Shown here: one piece after another, positions 24,409 through 32,530 of the stretch
How the letters are laid out: each line of letters begins with the position of its first letter
Position numbering within the stretch: position 1 is the stretch's first letter
DNA from: GCA-2687025 sp964473525
Lineage (GTDB): Bacteria; Poribacteria; WGA-4E; GCA-2687025
DNA length: 64,000 nt
Direction: 5' to 3'
NCBI GenBank assembly: GCA_964473525.1
Contig: CAYYPK010000017.1
Span: 78,163 to 142,162 of the forward strand
Program-made: the position numbers and the translations under genes
Notes under the pieces: generated by a model
The model's database searches: none
Told to the model about the DNA's origin: nothing
What the model saw: only the letters and a program-made list of their open reading frames with translations

Positions 24409-26235
24409 TCACCGCAGTGAAACCGCCCGCTCATCGAGTTCGCGCACGATCGCGATCTTGCGCCCTTGGATCGAGTCCGCGCTGACCAGCCCTTCAGCCT
24501 CATCAAGGTACCACTTCGCCGGGCCAGTCTCGACGCCATCTGGCGCGGTCAAGGATAGGGCTGCGGCACTCGTTAGCGTCGCCGCGAGTTCACGCGAGGA
24601 GGCGGGGGTTCGCTCGCCCGACGGTATGGCCCGTATGGCGTCCATCGCCTTCTTGTAGGCGTCCAGAGCGGCCGTCCAATCGCCTACCTTCGAGCTCACC
24701 ATCGCGCGTCGCAGGTAGGCGTCCCCGAGCGCGCGCTGCGTCGCCGGCTCCTCTGGCGTATCGGTCTGCTGGCCCAGCGCCTGCCCGTATGCCTTGATGG
24801 CCAGGTCGAGGTGATCGGTCGTTTCCCGGCCCAGAGATATGGATCGCATCTGGTACAACTCGCCGAGGCGATAGTAGGCCTCCCCCAGCGCGGGCGGGTT
24901 GCTAGCCCCCTGTGCCGTCCACTTCTGCATCAGGTCAATCACGGCCTCGTAGCCCTGCACTGCGTCGTCCACCACCGCTTGCGGGACGGGGTTATCGGCA
25001 AACACTCCGAGCGCCGCGTGCTCCAGGAGAAGTAGGGGGGCCTGCATCGCCTCCATGGGGAGCGACGTTCCAGGGTCGTCCTCCCACGCGATGACGGCAT
25101 CCCAAACGCGGGCGACGACCTCACGCCGCTCGGCGGCATCGCTCGACGCGGCCAGAGCTACACGCAGATATCCCTGAGAAGCCTTCGGCAGCGGCGTGCC
25201 AACTAGGCGCCGGTGTACGCGTCGTGCGAATCTCTGCGACGTCTCTGTCGCAGGATAGTATCCGTCGTGCACCAGCCCGCCGAGCCCACCAACAGCTCTG
25301 CCCAGCGCCACCCTGGCGGCGCTGTACATGTCGCGCACGTCCTCGGAGGCAAGCCACCGGAGGGCCTCGACATGTTTGGATATAGCGCGCAGCCGGTTCT
25401 CTTTAGCGGCTTCCAGATCGTCGGTCTCTGCCGCGGCCAGCCCTACGAGCGCCGAACCGAGGTTGTTGTTGGCCCTGGCCCGCTGCACGACGAAGCCTTG
25501 CTCTGGATACTTGTCTATAGCCTGTTCGTAGTTCGCGACCGCCTTCTCGAACAGCTCCCTGGCGTCCTTCGCCCCCGGTCGACGGGCCTGGCCGACTTGC
25601 ACGTCCCCCAAGCCCACTTGGGCCCCGGCCAGACTTGGGTCAGTGACATCAAGGTAAGCAATGGCCGACGTGAAGTCTCCGTTCGCACCAGTTAGAAGTC
25701 CGTCCACTTCGTCGTCGGCGACAGCCGTCGCGCGTGCAAGCGAAAACCTGGTGTTAGCACGGTTCAACAGCGCCGGAACATCGCCCGCATCCCCGGCCTG
25801 TCCTATTGCAGTTGTATACTCCCTCTCTGCGCTCTTCAACCAGGCGACCCGCTGATGCTCAGCGGCGTCGGAGTCGAGGCGTGTTGCAAGGGTGTAGTAG
25901 GCATTCCCGACCCGCATGGCGCGATCCGGTAACCCATCAACGGACTGTGTCACCGCGAGGTACTGCTGGCGCGCGCTCCCTCGATCATTGCTAGCCAGGA
26001 AGACCGCGCCACTCTCCTCCCGCTCGATGCTTCGCTGGCGATACAGTTCGCCCAGCTCCCATCGCTTGTCCGCCGAGATCGCCGAATCGACTTGCGCCGA
26101 CCCATGGAACGACAACTCCCCCTCGAGAGCAGATATCTGGACGTCGAGAGAGGCGGCGTCCCACGCGCGAGCGGGCGTGGCGAGCACTACAGCCCACGCT
26201 ACGAGCAACACACATGCCAGGTAGCCGTTACGCAT
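24409..26235 (-). CDS. Secreted TPR-like repeat protein
   Basis: A 608-residue exported protein: signal peptide MRNGYLACVLL...ATPARA (cleavage after about residue 24), then an almost wholly helical mature part. Degenerate tetratricopeptide-like units are spread along it, for example 'LGELYRQRSIEREESG', 'AVANYEQAIDKYPEQG', 'LGEAYYRLGELYQMRS' and 'LGDAYLRRAMVSSKVG'. No catalytic motif is seen; a periplasmic scaffold is inferred. GAGG lies seven bases before the ATG. It precedes the RraA gene by 27 bases and follows two unknown membrane-protein genes. The intergenic stretch upstream holds TATACT (26329-26334, minus strand) as a possible -10 without a good -35. Confidence 0.75.
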   Translation of the reverse strand: MRNGYLACVLLVAWAVVLATPARAWDAASLDVQISALEGELSFHGSAQVDSAISADKRWELGELYRQRSIEREESGAVFLASNDRGSARQQYLAVTQSVDGLPDRAMRVGNAYYTLATRLDSDAAEHQRVAWLKSAEREYTTAIGQAGDAGDVPALLNRANTRFSLARATAVADDEVDGLLTGANGDFTSAIAYLDVTDPSLAGAQVGLGDVQVGQARRPGAKDARELFEKAVANYEQAIDKYPEQGFVVQRARANNNLGSALVGLAAAETDDLEAAKENRLRAISKHVEALRWLASEDVRDMYSAARVALGRAVGGLGGLVHDGYYPATETSQRFARRVHRRLVGTPLPKASQGYLRVALAASSDAAERREVVARVWDAVIAWEDDPGTSLPMEAMQAPLLLLEHAALGVFADNPVPQAVVDDAVQGYEAVIDLMQKWTAQGASNPPALGEAYYRLGELYQMRSISLGRETTDHLDLAIKAYGQALGQQTDTPEEPATQRALGDAYLRRAMVSSKVGDWTAALDAYKKAMDAIRAIPSGERTPASSRELAATLTSAAALSLTAPDGVETGPAKWYLDEAEGLVSADSIQGRKIAIVRELDERAVSLR

Positions 26236-26410
26236 CCTTGTACCTCACACATCTCCGAACGCACGACACAGGGGCCAGTCCATCAGTAACGCACGATCAC
26301 GGGTTCGCAGCTACATGCCACCAATTGGAGTATAGCGTCCCTGCGCGCCAACTGCCACTGCTGGGCACCAGGCGTCGCCAGCAGACCACACGGCCCGACG
26401 GACCAATGGA

Positions 26411-27484
26411 CTAATAGGACTGCTCCCCGGGCATGGTTCCTGTCGCGGAGGCACCGCGGCCCGGCTGCACGGCGCCAGTGCCCAATAGGGCGATTCGTGC
26501 ATCCACTCTATCCCAGTCGACGTCCTTCGCCCACCGCCTGGCCTCTGCGACGAGCCTGCGGGCGGGCGTCGGATTGCCGTCATCAACGAACTGTTGCAGC
26601 CTCTGGCGGACGGCCAACAGGTATCTCCTAGGTGATAGCAGGTTTGCTGCTACGAATTCCGCGCCCTCAAGAACCCAGCGCGGATGGCCGCCGCCTGACT
26701 CGCCAGCCAAAAGGTCAGACGATCCGATCCGAAGCCTACCTGGCAAGCTTGGCGTTGGCCTGCCTGGACGGGACACCCTTATCACGATTCGGTGACCCTC
26801 TCCCGTCTGCGCAGCCTCTGTCGTGGGAACCAGCGGCTGCCGCTCGCCCACCGATCCGAGGACATCACCGGATATCACGGTCGGCCCGAGATCGAAGCGG
26901 GCCAGGTAGAATGACACAAGCGCCCGAATGCCCATCACCGAGCTTACAGAGTCGATCTTCGCATCGGCGCGTGGATCCCCGGAGAGCCGGATGCGCAGCT
27001 CCTTCCGCTCTTTCGCGAGCTGTCGATCAATATACCCTATGGCGGACGACGCTGGGAGATTCTGTAGAACCCGGGGTGCGTCTTGAGGAAGGAGAACCAT
27101 CGCCGTGGCGGCCTCTGCCTCGGACAGGAGAGCAGCCGCCGTGGCGACATCTCCCGGGCGAGCTGCCGTCAGCTCTGGCTCGTAGGCGGCACGCAAGATG
27201 TCGCGGAGCGCATCATGCAGTTGCCGAGACATGACGGCCCCGCTGTAGCCCTGCTTCGCGAATCCTTCTGGAGTGTTGAGATCCTCCAGTACAATGCCAG
27301 ATCCCTCGACGAAGCAGACCAACGCCACGATCACACCCACGGAGGCGAGAGCCTGGACGCGCAAGAGCTTGGCCACGCGTAGGGCCACTAGACCGGCGCC
27401 GCGAGCCCACTTGAGAACAGACGCCGCCCAGCCTGCGGTGTGCGCCCCGCCGCCGTTGGCGCGGCCCAGCGCGAGGTGTGACAT
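26411..27484 (-). CDS. Single-pass membrane protein of unknown function
   Basis: Read from the ATG at 27484 the protein is 357 residues; a longer frame to 27553 has no ribosome site and adds an Arg-rich N-terminus. One clear membrane segment (LASVGVIVALVCFVEGSGIV, about residues 47-66) is preceded by basic residues. About 290 residues therefore probably face the periplasm. The soluble part is helical, with Ala/Leu/Glu-rich stretches, and ends in a small Gly/Pro-rich tail. No family is recognised. It lies between a two-TM protein gene and a secreted TPR-like gene, and the three may form one envelope system. Confidence 0.6.
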   Translation of the reverse strand: MSHLALGRANGGGAHTAGWAASVLKWARGAGLVALRVAKLLRVQALASVGVIVALVCFVEGSGIVLEDLNTPEGFAKQGYSGAVMSRQLHDALRDILRAAYEPELTAARPGDVATAAALLSEAEAATAMVLLPQDAPRVLQNLPASSAIGYIDRQLAKERKELRIRLSGDPRADAKIDSVSSVMGIRALVSFYLARFDLGPTVISGDVLGSVGERQPLVPTTEAAQTGEGHRIVIRVSRPGRPTPSLPGRLRIGSSDLLAGESGGGHPRWVLEGAEFVAANLLSPRRYLLAVRQRLQQFVDDGNPTPARRLVAEARRWAKDVDWDRVDARIALLGTGAVQPGRGASATGTMPGEQSY

Positions 27485-27611
27485 GAAGCGTGGACCTACT
27501 TTCACGCGCGCTACGCGTGACGGAGCGCGCCGCCTCAGCGCGGTGGGCCTCACACCGATCCCCTTCCCGCACTATGGATCCCGCAGGGCTGGTTGCGCCC
27601 GAGGAAGCCCA

Positions 27612-28181
27612 TTAACCGTGCTCCGCGGGATCGGCAGGACGCGTACCTGTGGGCCCCGCGCTCTGACCATCCTCAGCGGTTTCCAGAGAATCAAGCGCAG
27701 TCTGGGGGGCAATGCCACCCCAGAGGAGGACGTTAACGTCCCTCAGCAGCTCCGTAGCAGCACGACCCAGCATGCGCCTTTCCTGCCCGTCCCTGCCTCC
27801 CAACGTGTTGACCAGTTCGAGTGCTTGGCCCACGTTCTGCATCAGAGCCATCCTGACGCCCGCAGCTTCCACTGCTAACAGGGCCGCCTGCCCGCCGCGT
27901 CGCGAGAAGGCCGCCATGGTAGCGACAACCACCCCAGAGAGAACCAACACCATCCCCGCAAGGCCTACGTCTCCGTGAATCTCTCCCTCGGCGGCGGAGA
28001 GCCTCCTGGCGAACAGCATGGCAAAGCCGATTAGCCACATGCACCCGGAGATCAGGGCAAACAGACACGTAACGTCCGCGTAGGTCTTGGCACGAGACAG
28101 TGACGCGGCGTGTTGGCGGGACAAGGCGCAGATCGCTCGCGAGGTCTTGCATCCGCACTGGCATCCGTATACGTCGGTCAC
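27612..28181 (-). CDS. Two-TM protein with an N-terminal cysteine cluster
   Basis: A 189-residue protein with GTG start. The N-terminus has a striking cysteine set, YGCQCGCKTSRAIC (C7, C9, C11, C18), that could bind a metal. Two membrane segments follow (about 36-58 and 72-92), then a helical tail ('LMQNVGQALELVNTLGG', 'LLRDVNVLLWGG'). AGGAGG is present upstream but about 12 bases from the GTG, longer than ideal. The family is not recognised. It is the first gene of a minus-strand series with the single-pass protein and the TPR-like protein. Confidence 0.55.
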   Translation of the reverse strand: MTDVYGCQCGCKTSRAICALSRQHAASLSRAKTYADVTCLFALISGCMWLIGFAMLFARRLSAAEGEIHGDVGLAGMVLVLSGVVVATMAAFSRRGGQAALLAVEAAGVRMALMQNVGQALELVNTLGGRDGQERRMLGRAATELLRDVNVLLWGGIAPQTALDSLETAEDGQSAGPTGTRPADPAEHG

Positions 28182-28510
28182 GAGACGTCGCTGCCTCCTC
28201 TTGCATCCATCCGCTAGCCACGCAGTCGATAGACTGCGGCGCCTACCTATGTTATCGACAGGCGGTTGACGAATCTGAATGCCTTAACATGTTAATCACG
28301 GCCTGGCGCGAATGTCGCAAGGGCCAGGGTGGCCGATGACGTTGCCTCATCAATGGGACAGAGGAGGCCATCCCACTGCCGCGCGGGCCACAGGTCGGTG
28401 GCGGGCGCACTTAGAGGGGATGGACGCGAGCGATGCTGCGCGGCGCGCGGTCATACCACAGCTGTGCCGCAAGGGCACCCGGCAACGTTGCGCGTAGGCG
28501 GTCTATGCAG
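28182..28510. other. Gene-free region with a perfect AT-rich palindrome
   Basis: About 330 bases without a supported gene. TTAACATGTTAA (28284-28295) is a perfect 12-bp palindrome in a locally AT-rich patch about 100 bases before the start of the two-TM protein gene. It could be an operator or part of a promoter for the minus-strand unit. No confident -35/-10 pair is seen. Confidence 0.45.
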
Positions 28511-29605
28511 TCAGCCCAACAACGGCAATCTCACGGGTGCGCCCGTCTCATAGCACTGCTGCGCCGCGAAGGCGATCTCGTGCGTGTGGATGGCGTCCGC
28601 CAGGTTGCAGTGCGACTCGCGGTCTTCGCGGATGCAGTCGACGAAGTGGTCCATCTGCCCCTGGAACGGGTGGTGTTCCACGTCGGCGCTGTCGGGGAGT
28701 ATGGCGGGTATCGTGACCCAGTCGTTCTGCCCCGGATACTTGTGCGACCAGACGCGGTTGTCCTTCACGGTACCCTTGTCGCCGAAGATTTCCAGCGGGA
28801 ACGTGTACGGCATGACGCAGCCGTAGTTCACGGACACCTTGCCGACGACGCCGTTGTCGAACTTCACGATGGCGATCTCAAAGTCGTCGTATTCCAGTGG
28901 CGGGACGTCCTCGGTCCACTCGCCAGCAATGTAGTTGTATTCCCGCGTGAGTCCCTTACGGTAGCCGCCGGAATACGCGAACACCTCCGTCGCGCGCGCC
29001 GCCTCGAACTCGCCCTGCGCGGCGAACCAGCGCATCGAGTCGATCGCGTGGCATCCGCCCGTGAGGAACGCGCTGACGCCGGTCTCCTTCTTGCGGGCGT
29101 CCTCGAAGCCGGTCCACCAACTGGCGATGTCGTGCTGATAGTCCGTCTCGACGGCAAACACCTTGCCGACGGCGTCGTCCGCGACCATCGACTTGATCGT
29201 CTCGAACAGAGGGTTCCAACGCAGCACGAAGCTGACGATGGTCCTCACGCCCGCGTTGTCGACGGCGTCGCGCATGGCGCGCATCTCGTCGAGGCTGTTG
29301 CCGATGGGCTTCTCAATGACGACGTGCTTGCCCGCTTCCGCCGCCGCGATCGCGTTCTCTGCGTGGATATGCTGCGGCGTGCACACGCAGACGATGTCCA
29401 CACCATCGTGCTTCAGCGCCTGCTCGTAGTCGTCGTAGACGGCGACGCCTTCGAGTTCCGCCTCGTCCACGCGCGCCTGCGCGCTCGCGAGCTTGCGGCT
29501 CGACACCGCGACAACCTCGGTATGTGGATTATTGCTGTAGGCGGCGATGTGCTGCGTGGATACCCAGCCCGCGCCATGAACCAATACGCCCAGCTTGTCC
29601 GCCAC
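28511..29605 (-). CDS. Gfo/Idh/MocA family oxidoreductase
   Basis: A 364-residue oxidoreductase starting at the GTG at 29605, which has GGAGGAG just upstream. The ATG reading to 29680 is rejected as an extension without homology. The nucleotide-binding start is LGVLVHGAGWVSTQHI, the E-K-P motif is VVIEKPIGNS, and the C-terminal domain has 'FLTGGCHAIDSMRW', with the conserved histidine. It is longer than the other two family members in the window. It probably oxidises a sugar or inositol derivative. It lies at the end of a minus-strand run with no close co-transcribed partner; the radical SAM gene is 130 bases upstream. Confidence 0.89.
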   Translation of the reverse strand: MADKLGVLVHGAGWVSTQHIAAYSNNPHTEVVAVSSRKLASAQARVDEAELEGVAVYDDYEQALKHDGVDIVCVCTPQHIHAENAIAAAEAGKHVVIEKPIGNSLDEMRAMRDAVDNAGVRTIVSFVLRWNPLFETIKSMVADDAVGKVFAVETDYQHDIASWWTGFEDARKKETGVSAFLTGGCHAIDSMRWFAAQGEFEAARATEVFAYSGGYRKGLTREYNYIAGEWTEDVPPLEYDDFEIAIVKFDNGVVGKVSVNYGCVMPYTFPLEIFGDKGTVKDNRVWSHKYPGQNDWVTIPAILPDSADVEHHPFQGQMDHFVDCIREDRESHCNLADAIHTHEIAFAAQQCYETGAPVRLPLLG

Positions 29606-29737
29606 GGTTCTCCTCCGTCTCGCGATTGCGCTCTGTCGGTGAAGCCGTTGGATTATGGCACGCGGCATGTGGACGCTCAAGGAACCCCAGGACCGGTCGC
29701 TGCATGTACCGGTCGATGCATATAGAGGGGTCCAGGC

Positions 29738-31063
29738 TCAGCCGGTGGGGCGAGCGGCCCACGACTCGAAGGCGAGGTCGTATTCAGGATCGGTGGCGTG
29801 GTTCCACGGTGTAGCGATGTCCGGCCACAGCTCGCGGTAGGCGTCGTACCCGTGACGACGCATCAGGGCGACGTATTCCCGGGTGAAGCGGCGGCAGCCT
29901 ACGCACTGGTTCAGGGGAGCTAGGTCTTGCTGCAGCTCGCGCATTTCCGCGCGTAGCTCGGGACAGATGCCGGCGGCGATCTCCCACGCGCGTTCCGGCA
30001 CGCCCAGGTGCTGCGCTATTGCCAGAGGGTCCGTGGCATAGCTGAGCAGCATGTGAGGGACGGACGTCTGTCGGGCGTCGCCCAGTGGGAACTCCGTGAA
30101 CCAGCAGCATGGATACACAGGCCCGCCGTTGATGGCCACTTGATCGTCCGAACCGCCGCCAAGGAAGCCGCGGCCGCCAGCGTGCTTGGGGCAGTAGCGG
30201 ACGCCGTTGTCAGCCTCGTCGACCAGGCCCGCGCGCACCGCGCGCGCGTTGGGCACGAGGTCGTCGATGATGAAGCCGTCGAAGCGATGCTCGATGTCGG
30301 CGCCGAAGAAATGCGCCGTGAGGATCGACGGGTCGTCTGGCGCCCAGGCGACATCTTCACCCGTGACGAACAAGACGCGTTCCCGCCGCAGGTTCTCCTG
30401 CACGCGGGCGTAGTGTCGCTTGCGCTCCTCGAAGCGATCCTGTGACGTCGCTCCCTTGGCGTGGTACATGTCCATGCTGGCGACGACGACCCGCCTCAAT
30501 CCGGCCTCGCGCAGAGCGGACACCGTCTCGTGACAGTGGCGAGGATCCCTGAGGAAGTCACCGTTCGTCTGTAGCGACAGGAGGAGCTCACCGCCGTATC
30601 GCTCCGCGCAACGCCTGATCGTGTGCAGCGTCAACGGCATGACATCTGGATGTAACGTCTCGCCGCCGCTGATTTCGATCTCTCGGAGCGGGCGCGGCAG
30701 GTTCGCGACGACGTTCTCCACCTCGTCGAACGTCATAGAGACGCCGTTGGGGCCGGAGCCGTTCAAGCAGTGAGAGCAGGTTCTGTGCGTGACGCGTCCG
30801 GCCGCGTCCGCGATGGCTGCGCCGTTGTTGCACTTGGTCGTGACCACCAGATACACGGAGTCCTTGCCGCGCAGACCCTCTGGAAGGCGTACTGCCTGGA
30901 CGTCGCCACGCGTCCTGGGATCCTGCCAGTCGAGGAACAGGCGTCGGTACGCAGATGTCTCTCCGCCCCCCGAGGCGACCAGCGCCTCCAGGGCGCCTGG
31001 CGCGTCCAGAGCGGTCGCTGGCGCGCGGGCCGCGGCCCGGAGCGTGCGCGCCCAAGCAAACAT
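29738..31063 (-). CDS. Radical SAM protein with expanded cluster motif
   Basis: A 441-residue protein. VVTTKCNNG (C78) and HRTCSHCLNG (C96, C99) look like the three ligands of the radical SAM 4Fe-4S cluster, but spaced C-x17-C-x2-C instead of C-x3-C-x2-C. The next hallmark, EIEISGGETLHPD, is the expected S-adenosylmethionine-binding GGE motif, followed by 'LLLSLQTNGDFL'. Cysteines near the C-terminus (CPKHAGG, YPCCWF, ICPEL, NQCVGC) suggest a SPASM-like auxiliary cluster, as in peptide- or protein-modifying enzymes. No precursor peptide is seen nearby. The ATG at 31063 lacks a good ribosome site, so the exact start is uncertain. Confidence 0.78.
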   Translation of the reverse strand: MFAWARTLRAAARAPATALDAPGALEALVASGGGETSAYRRLFLDWQDPRTRGDVQAVRLPEGLRGKDSVYLVVTTKCNNGAAIADAAGRVTHRTCSHCLNGSGPNGVSMTFDEVENVVANLPRPLREIEISGGETLHPDVMPLTLHTIRRCAERYGGELLLSLQTNGDFLRDPRHCHETVSALREAGLRRVVVASMDMYHAKGATSQDRFEERKRHYARVQENLRRERVLFVTGEDVAWAPDDPSILTAHFFGADIEHRFDGFIIDDLVPNARAVRAGLVDEADNGVRYCPKHAGGRGFLGGGSDDQVAINGGPVYPCCWFTEFPLGDARQTSVPHMLLSYATDPLAIAQHLGVPERAWEIAAGICPELRAEMRELQQDLAPLNQCVGCRRFTREYVALMRRHGYDAYRELWPDIATPWNHATDPEYDLAFESWAARPTG

Positions 31064-31289
31064 CGCGTGCGTAGCTGCCGTAACTGCAACCTGCGGTATG
31101 GCTCGAATCCCCCGCCGAATTGTACCGAGTGCCCGCGGCGGCAGGCAACGCGGCGAGATGTCGCGTGCCTACGAACCGCGCTATCGCTAACGTGGAGACG
31201 GCTGCACAACGCTCTGATTCTCAGCGTCGAGGCGCCGGCGCCCTGGTGGCGGGCCTTCGCCAAGCCGGGCGCACGCGGCGTTCGTGCGG

Positions 31290-31318
31290 TTGACCGTGGT
31301 ACGACCCGTCCGTATGCT
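31290..31318 (+). promoter_or_regulatory. Sigma70-type promoter for the two-gene island
   Basis: TTGACC (31290-31295) and TATGCT (31313-31318) are separated by 17 bases. The -35 matches consensus at 5 of 6 positions and the -10 at 4 of 6. The ATG at 31366 with GGAG seven bases upstream follows about 40 bases later. The rest of 31064-31365 shows no gene. Confidence 0.6.
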
Positions 31319-31365
31319 TTCACGCGTAACAGCCAGCAACACCTGATTCACTGCGGAGACTGTCG

Positions 31366-31716
31366 ATGGGGCAGGGACGCGAATCCGATGCGGACCGTGG
31401 AGATGGTCCGCACGCGGGCATGGGCGCTCCCGTGGCGATACTGAACGCGGCCGAACACGCCGTGTATGAGCGCGCCCGAAAGGCCGTGGACTCACGGCAG
31501 CGAGAGCTGGACCGGGCTCGCGCGGCCTTCGAGGAAGCGGAATTCGTAGAACAGGCGGTGAGCGGAGAATTCCTACGGGTCTGCTATGAACTGTGGCAGG
31601 AACGTGGGCTATCACCGCGAGGCCGATACGTGATCGACGCGGAGGGACGGGTCTACCACGATCCGCCAACGGACAAAGACACGAACACAGTGGCGGACGA
31701 CAGCGCCACCAAATGA
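31366..31716 (+). CDS. Small coiled-coil hypothetical protein
   Basis: A 116-residue protein with a polar N-terminus, then a strongly helical segment (about 30-60, 'VYERARKAVDSRQRELDRAR') likely to form a coiled coil, and a short end 'GRYVIDAEGRVYHDPP'. No signal peptide or known family. GGAG lies seven bases before the ATG. Seventeen bases separate it from the next gene, which has tail-fibre-like features, and both sit between a promoter and a strong terminator. It may be a partner or chaperone of that protein (inference). Confidence 0.6.
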   Translation: MGQGRESDADRGDGPHAGMGAPVAILNAAEHAVYERARKAVDSRQRELDRARAAFEEAEFVEQAVSGEFLRVCYELWQERGLSPRGRYVIDAEGRVYHDPPTDKDTNTVADDSATK

Positions 31717-31733
31717 CATGAGAGGAAAGCCAA

Positions 31734-32360
31734 ATGGCGCTGAGCGCGACTTTCGAGGGCGACGTGACCGCCGAAGGCGATCTAGTGATCGGGTCGGCGA
31801 CCACCGGCAACCGGCCGCTGATGAACCAAACAACCGACGACGCCGGGGCCTACTTCGAGAACTCGGGCGGCTCGGCCGTGATCCTGTATTTCGACGCGTC
31901 GAGAACGGGATCCGGCGAGATCATCTCCCGACTGTACGGTCGGTGGGCGAACAACAACGTAGCGCAGATCGCCTTCATGACTGGAAGCGACACCGTCAAC
32001 AGGGACGATGGGGAGATTGCGCTGTACACGTCCACCAGCGGGTCAGCGCCGGCTGAGCGCGTGCGCATAGCCCGGGACGGCGGCCTGTTCCTGAGAACCG
32101 TCTCCTCCAACCCAGCGACGAAGGCGAACTTCGGGGCGATATTCAGCAAGGACGTCTCCAGCAGCGCCGAGGTGTTCGTGATGGACGAAGCCGGCAACGT
32201 GACACAGATATCGCCGCACGACCCAGAGTCGGGCGAGTGGGTATTCTACTCGGAGAACACGAGGACCGGCAGGCGCGTCCGCATCGACATGGAGCGGATG
32301 GTCCGTTCGGTGGAGTCCATCACGGGCGAGACCTTCATGGTCGAAAGCTACGACGCGTAA
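31734..32360 (+). CDS. Tail-fibre/endosialidase-chaperone-like protein
   Basis: A 208-residue Gly/Ser/Thr-rich protein with beta-rich character. 'AERVRIARDGGLFLRT' resembles the 'E-R-M-R-I-x-x-D-G' strand that repeats in phage tail spikes and precedes S74-type chaperone regions. The C-terminus 'ISPHDPESGEWVFYSENT' and 'RVRIDMERMVRSVESITG' is a short helical end that I associate with phage- and metagenome-derived fibre proteins. No peptidase S74 catalytic dyad can be assigned. No capsid, portal or terminase gene lies nearby, so it is either a stand-alone surface fibre or a relic of a phage-like locus. Ribosome site GAGGAAAG. Confidence 0.5.
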   Translation: MALSATFEGDVTAEGDLVIGSATTGNRPLMNQTTDDAGAYFENSGGSAVILYFDASRTGSGEIISRLYGRWANNNVAQIAFMTGSDTVNRDDGEIALYTSTSGSAPAERVRIARDGGLFLRTVSSNPATKANFGAIFSKDVSSSAEVFVMDEAGNVTQISPHDPESGEWVFYSENTRTGRRVRIDMERMVRSVESITGETFMVESYDA

Positions 32361-32407
32361 TCTCTGGCCACCTCGCAGGCCACGCGCCAGGGCTGCCGAG
32401 TGTGCCC

Positions 32408-32438
32408 GCGGCCCCTGACCTCCAAGGCCAGGGGCCGC
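32408..32438 (+). terminator. Hairpin terminator of the two-gene island
   Basis: Perfect 10-bp stem GCGGCCCCTG/CAGGGGCCGC with an inner CCT/AGG pairing, 48 bases beyond the stop at 32360. No T-run follows. Confidence 0.7.
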
Positions 32439-32530
32439 AGTGCGCCCGGCGCCGCGCCCTTGCAGTATTCACGTTGCGCTGCTCCAATTGCCGCGAGGCG
32501 TGAGCGTGGCACTCCGTGGAGGACAGGGCG

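Noticed and set aside
28312..28497. 61-codon plus-strand ORF in a gene-free region
   Set aside because: No ribosome site, Arg/Gly-rich composition typical of chance GC-rich frames, no neighbour relation.
31095..31125. A T-loop-like CTCGAAT stretch that might mark a tRNA
   Set aside because: The flanking bases do not form a five-pair T stem, and no acceptor, D or anticodon arm can be built on either strand.
31734..32360. Evidence for a prophage
   Set aside because: One fibre-like protein is not accompanied by integrase, terminase, portal, capsid or lysis genes within the window.
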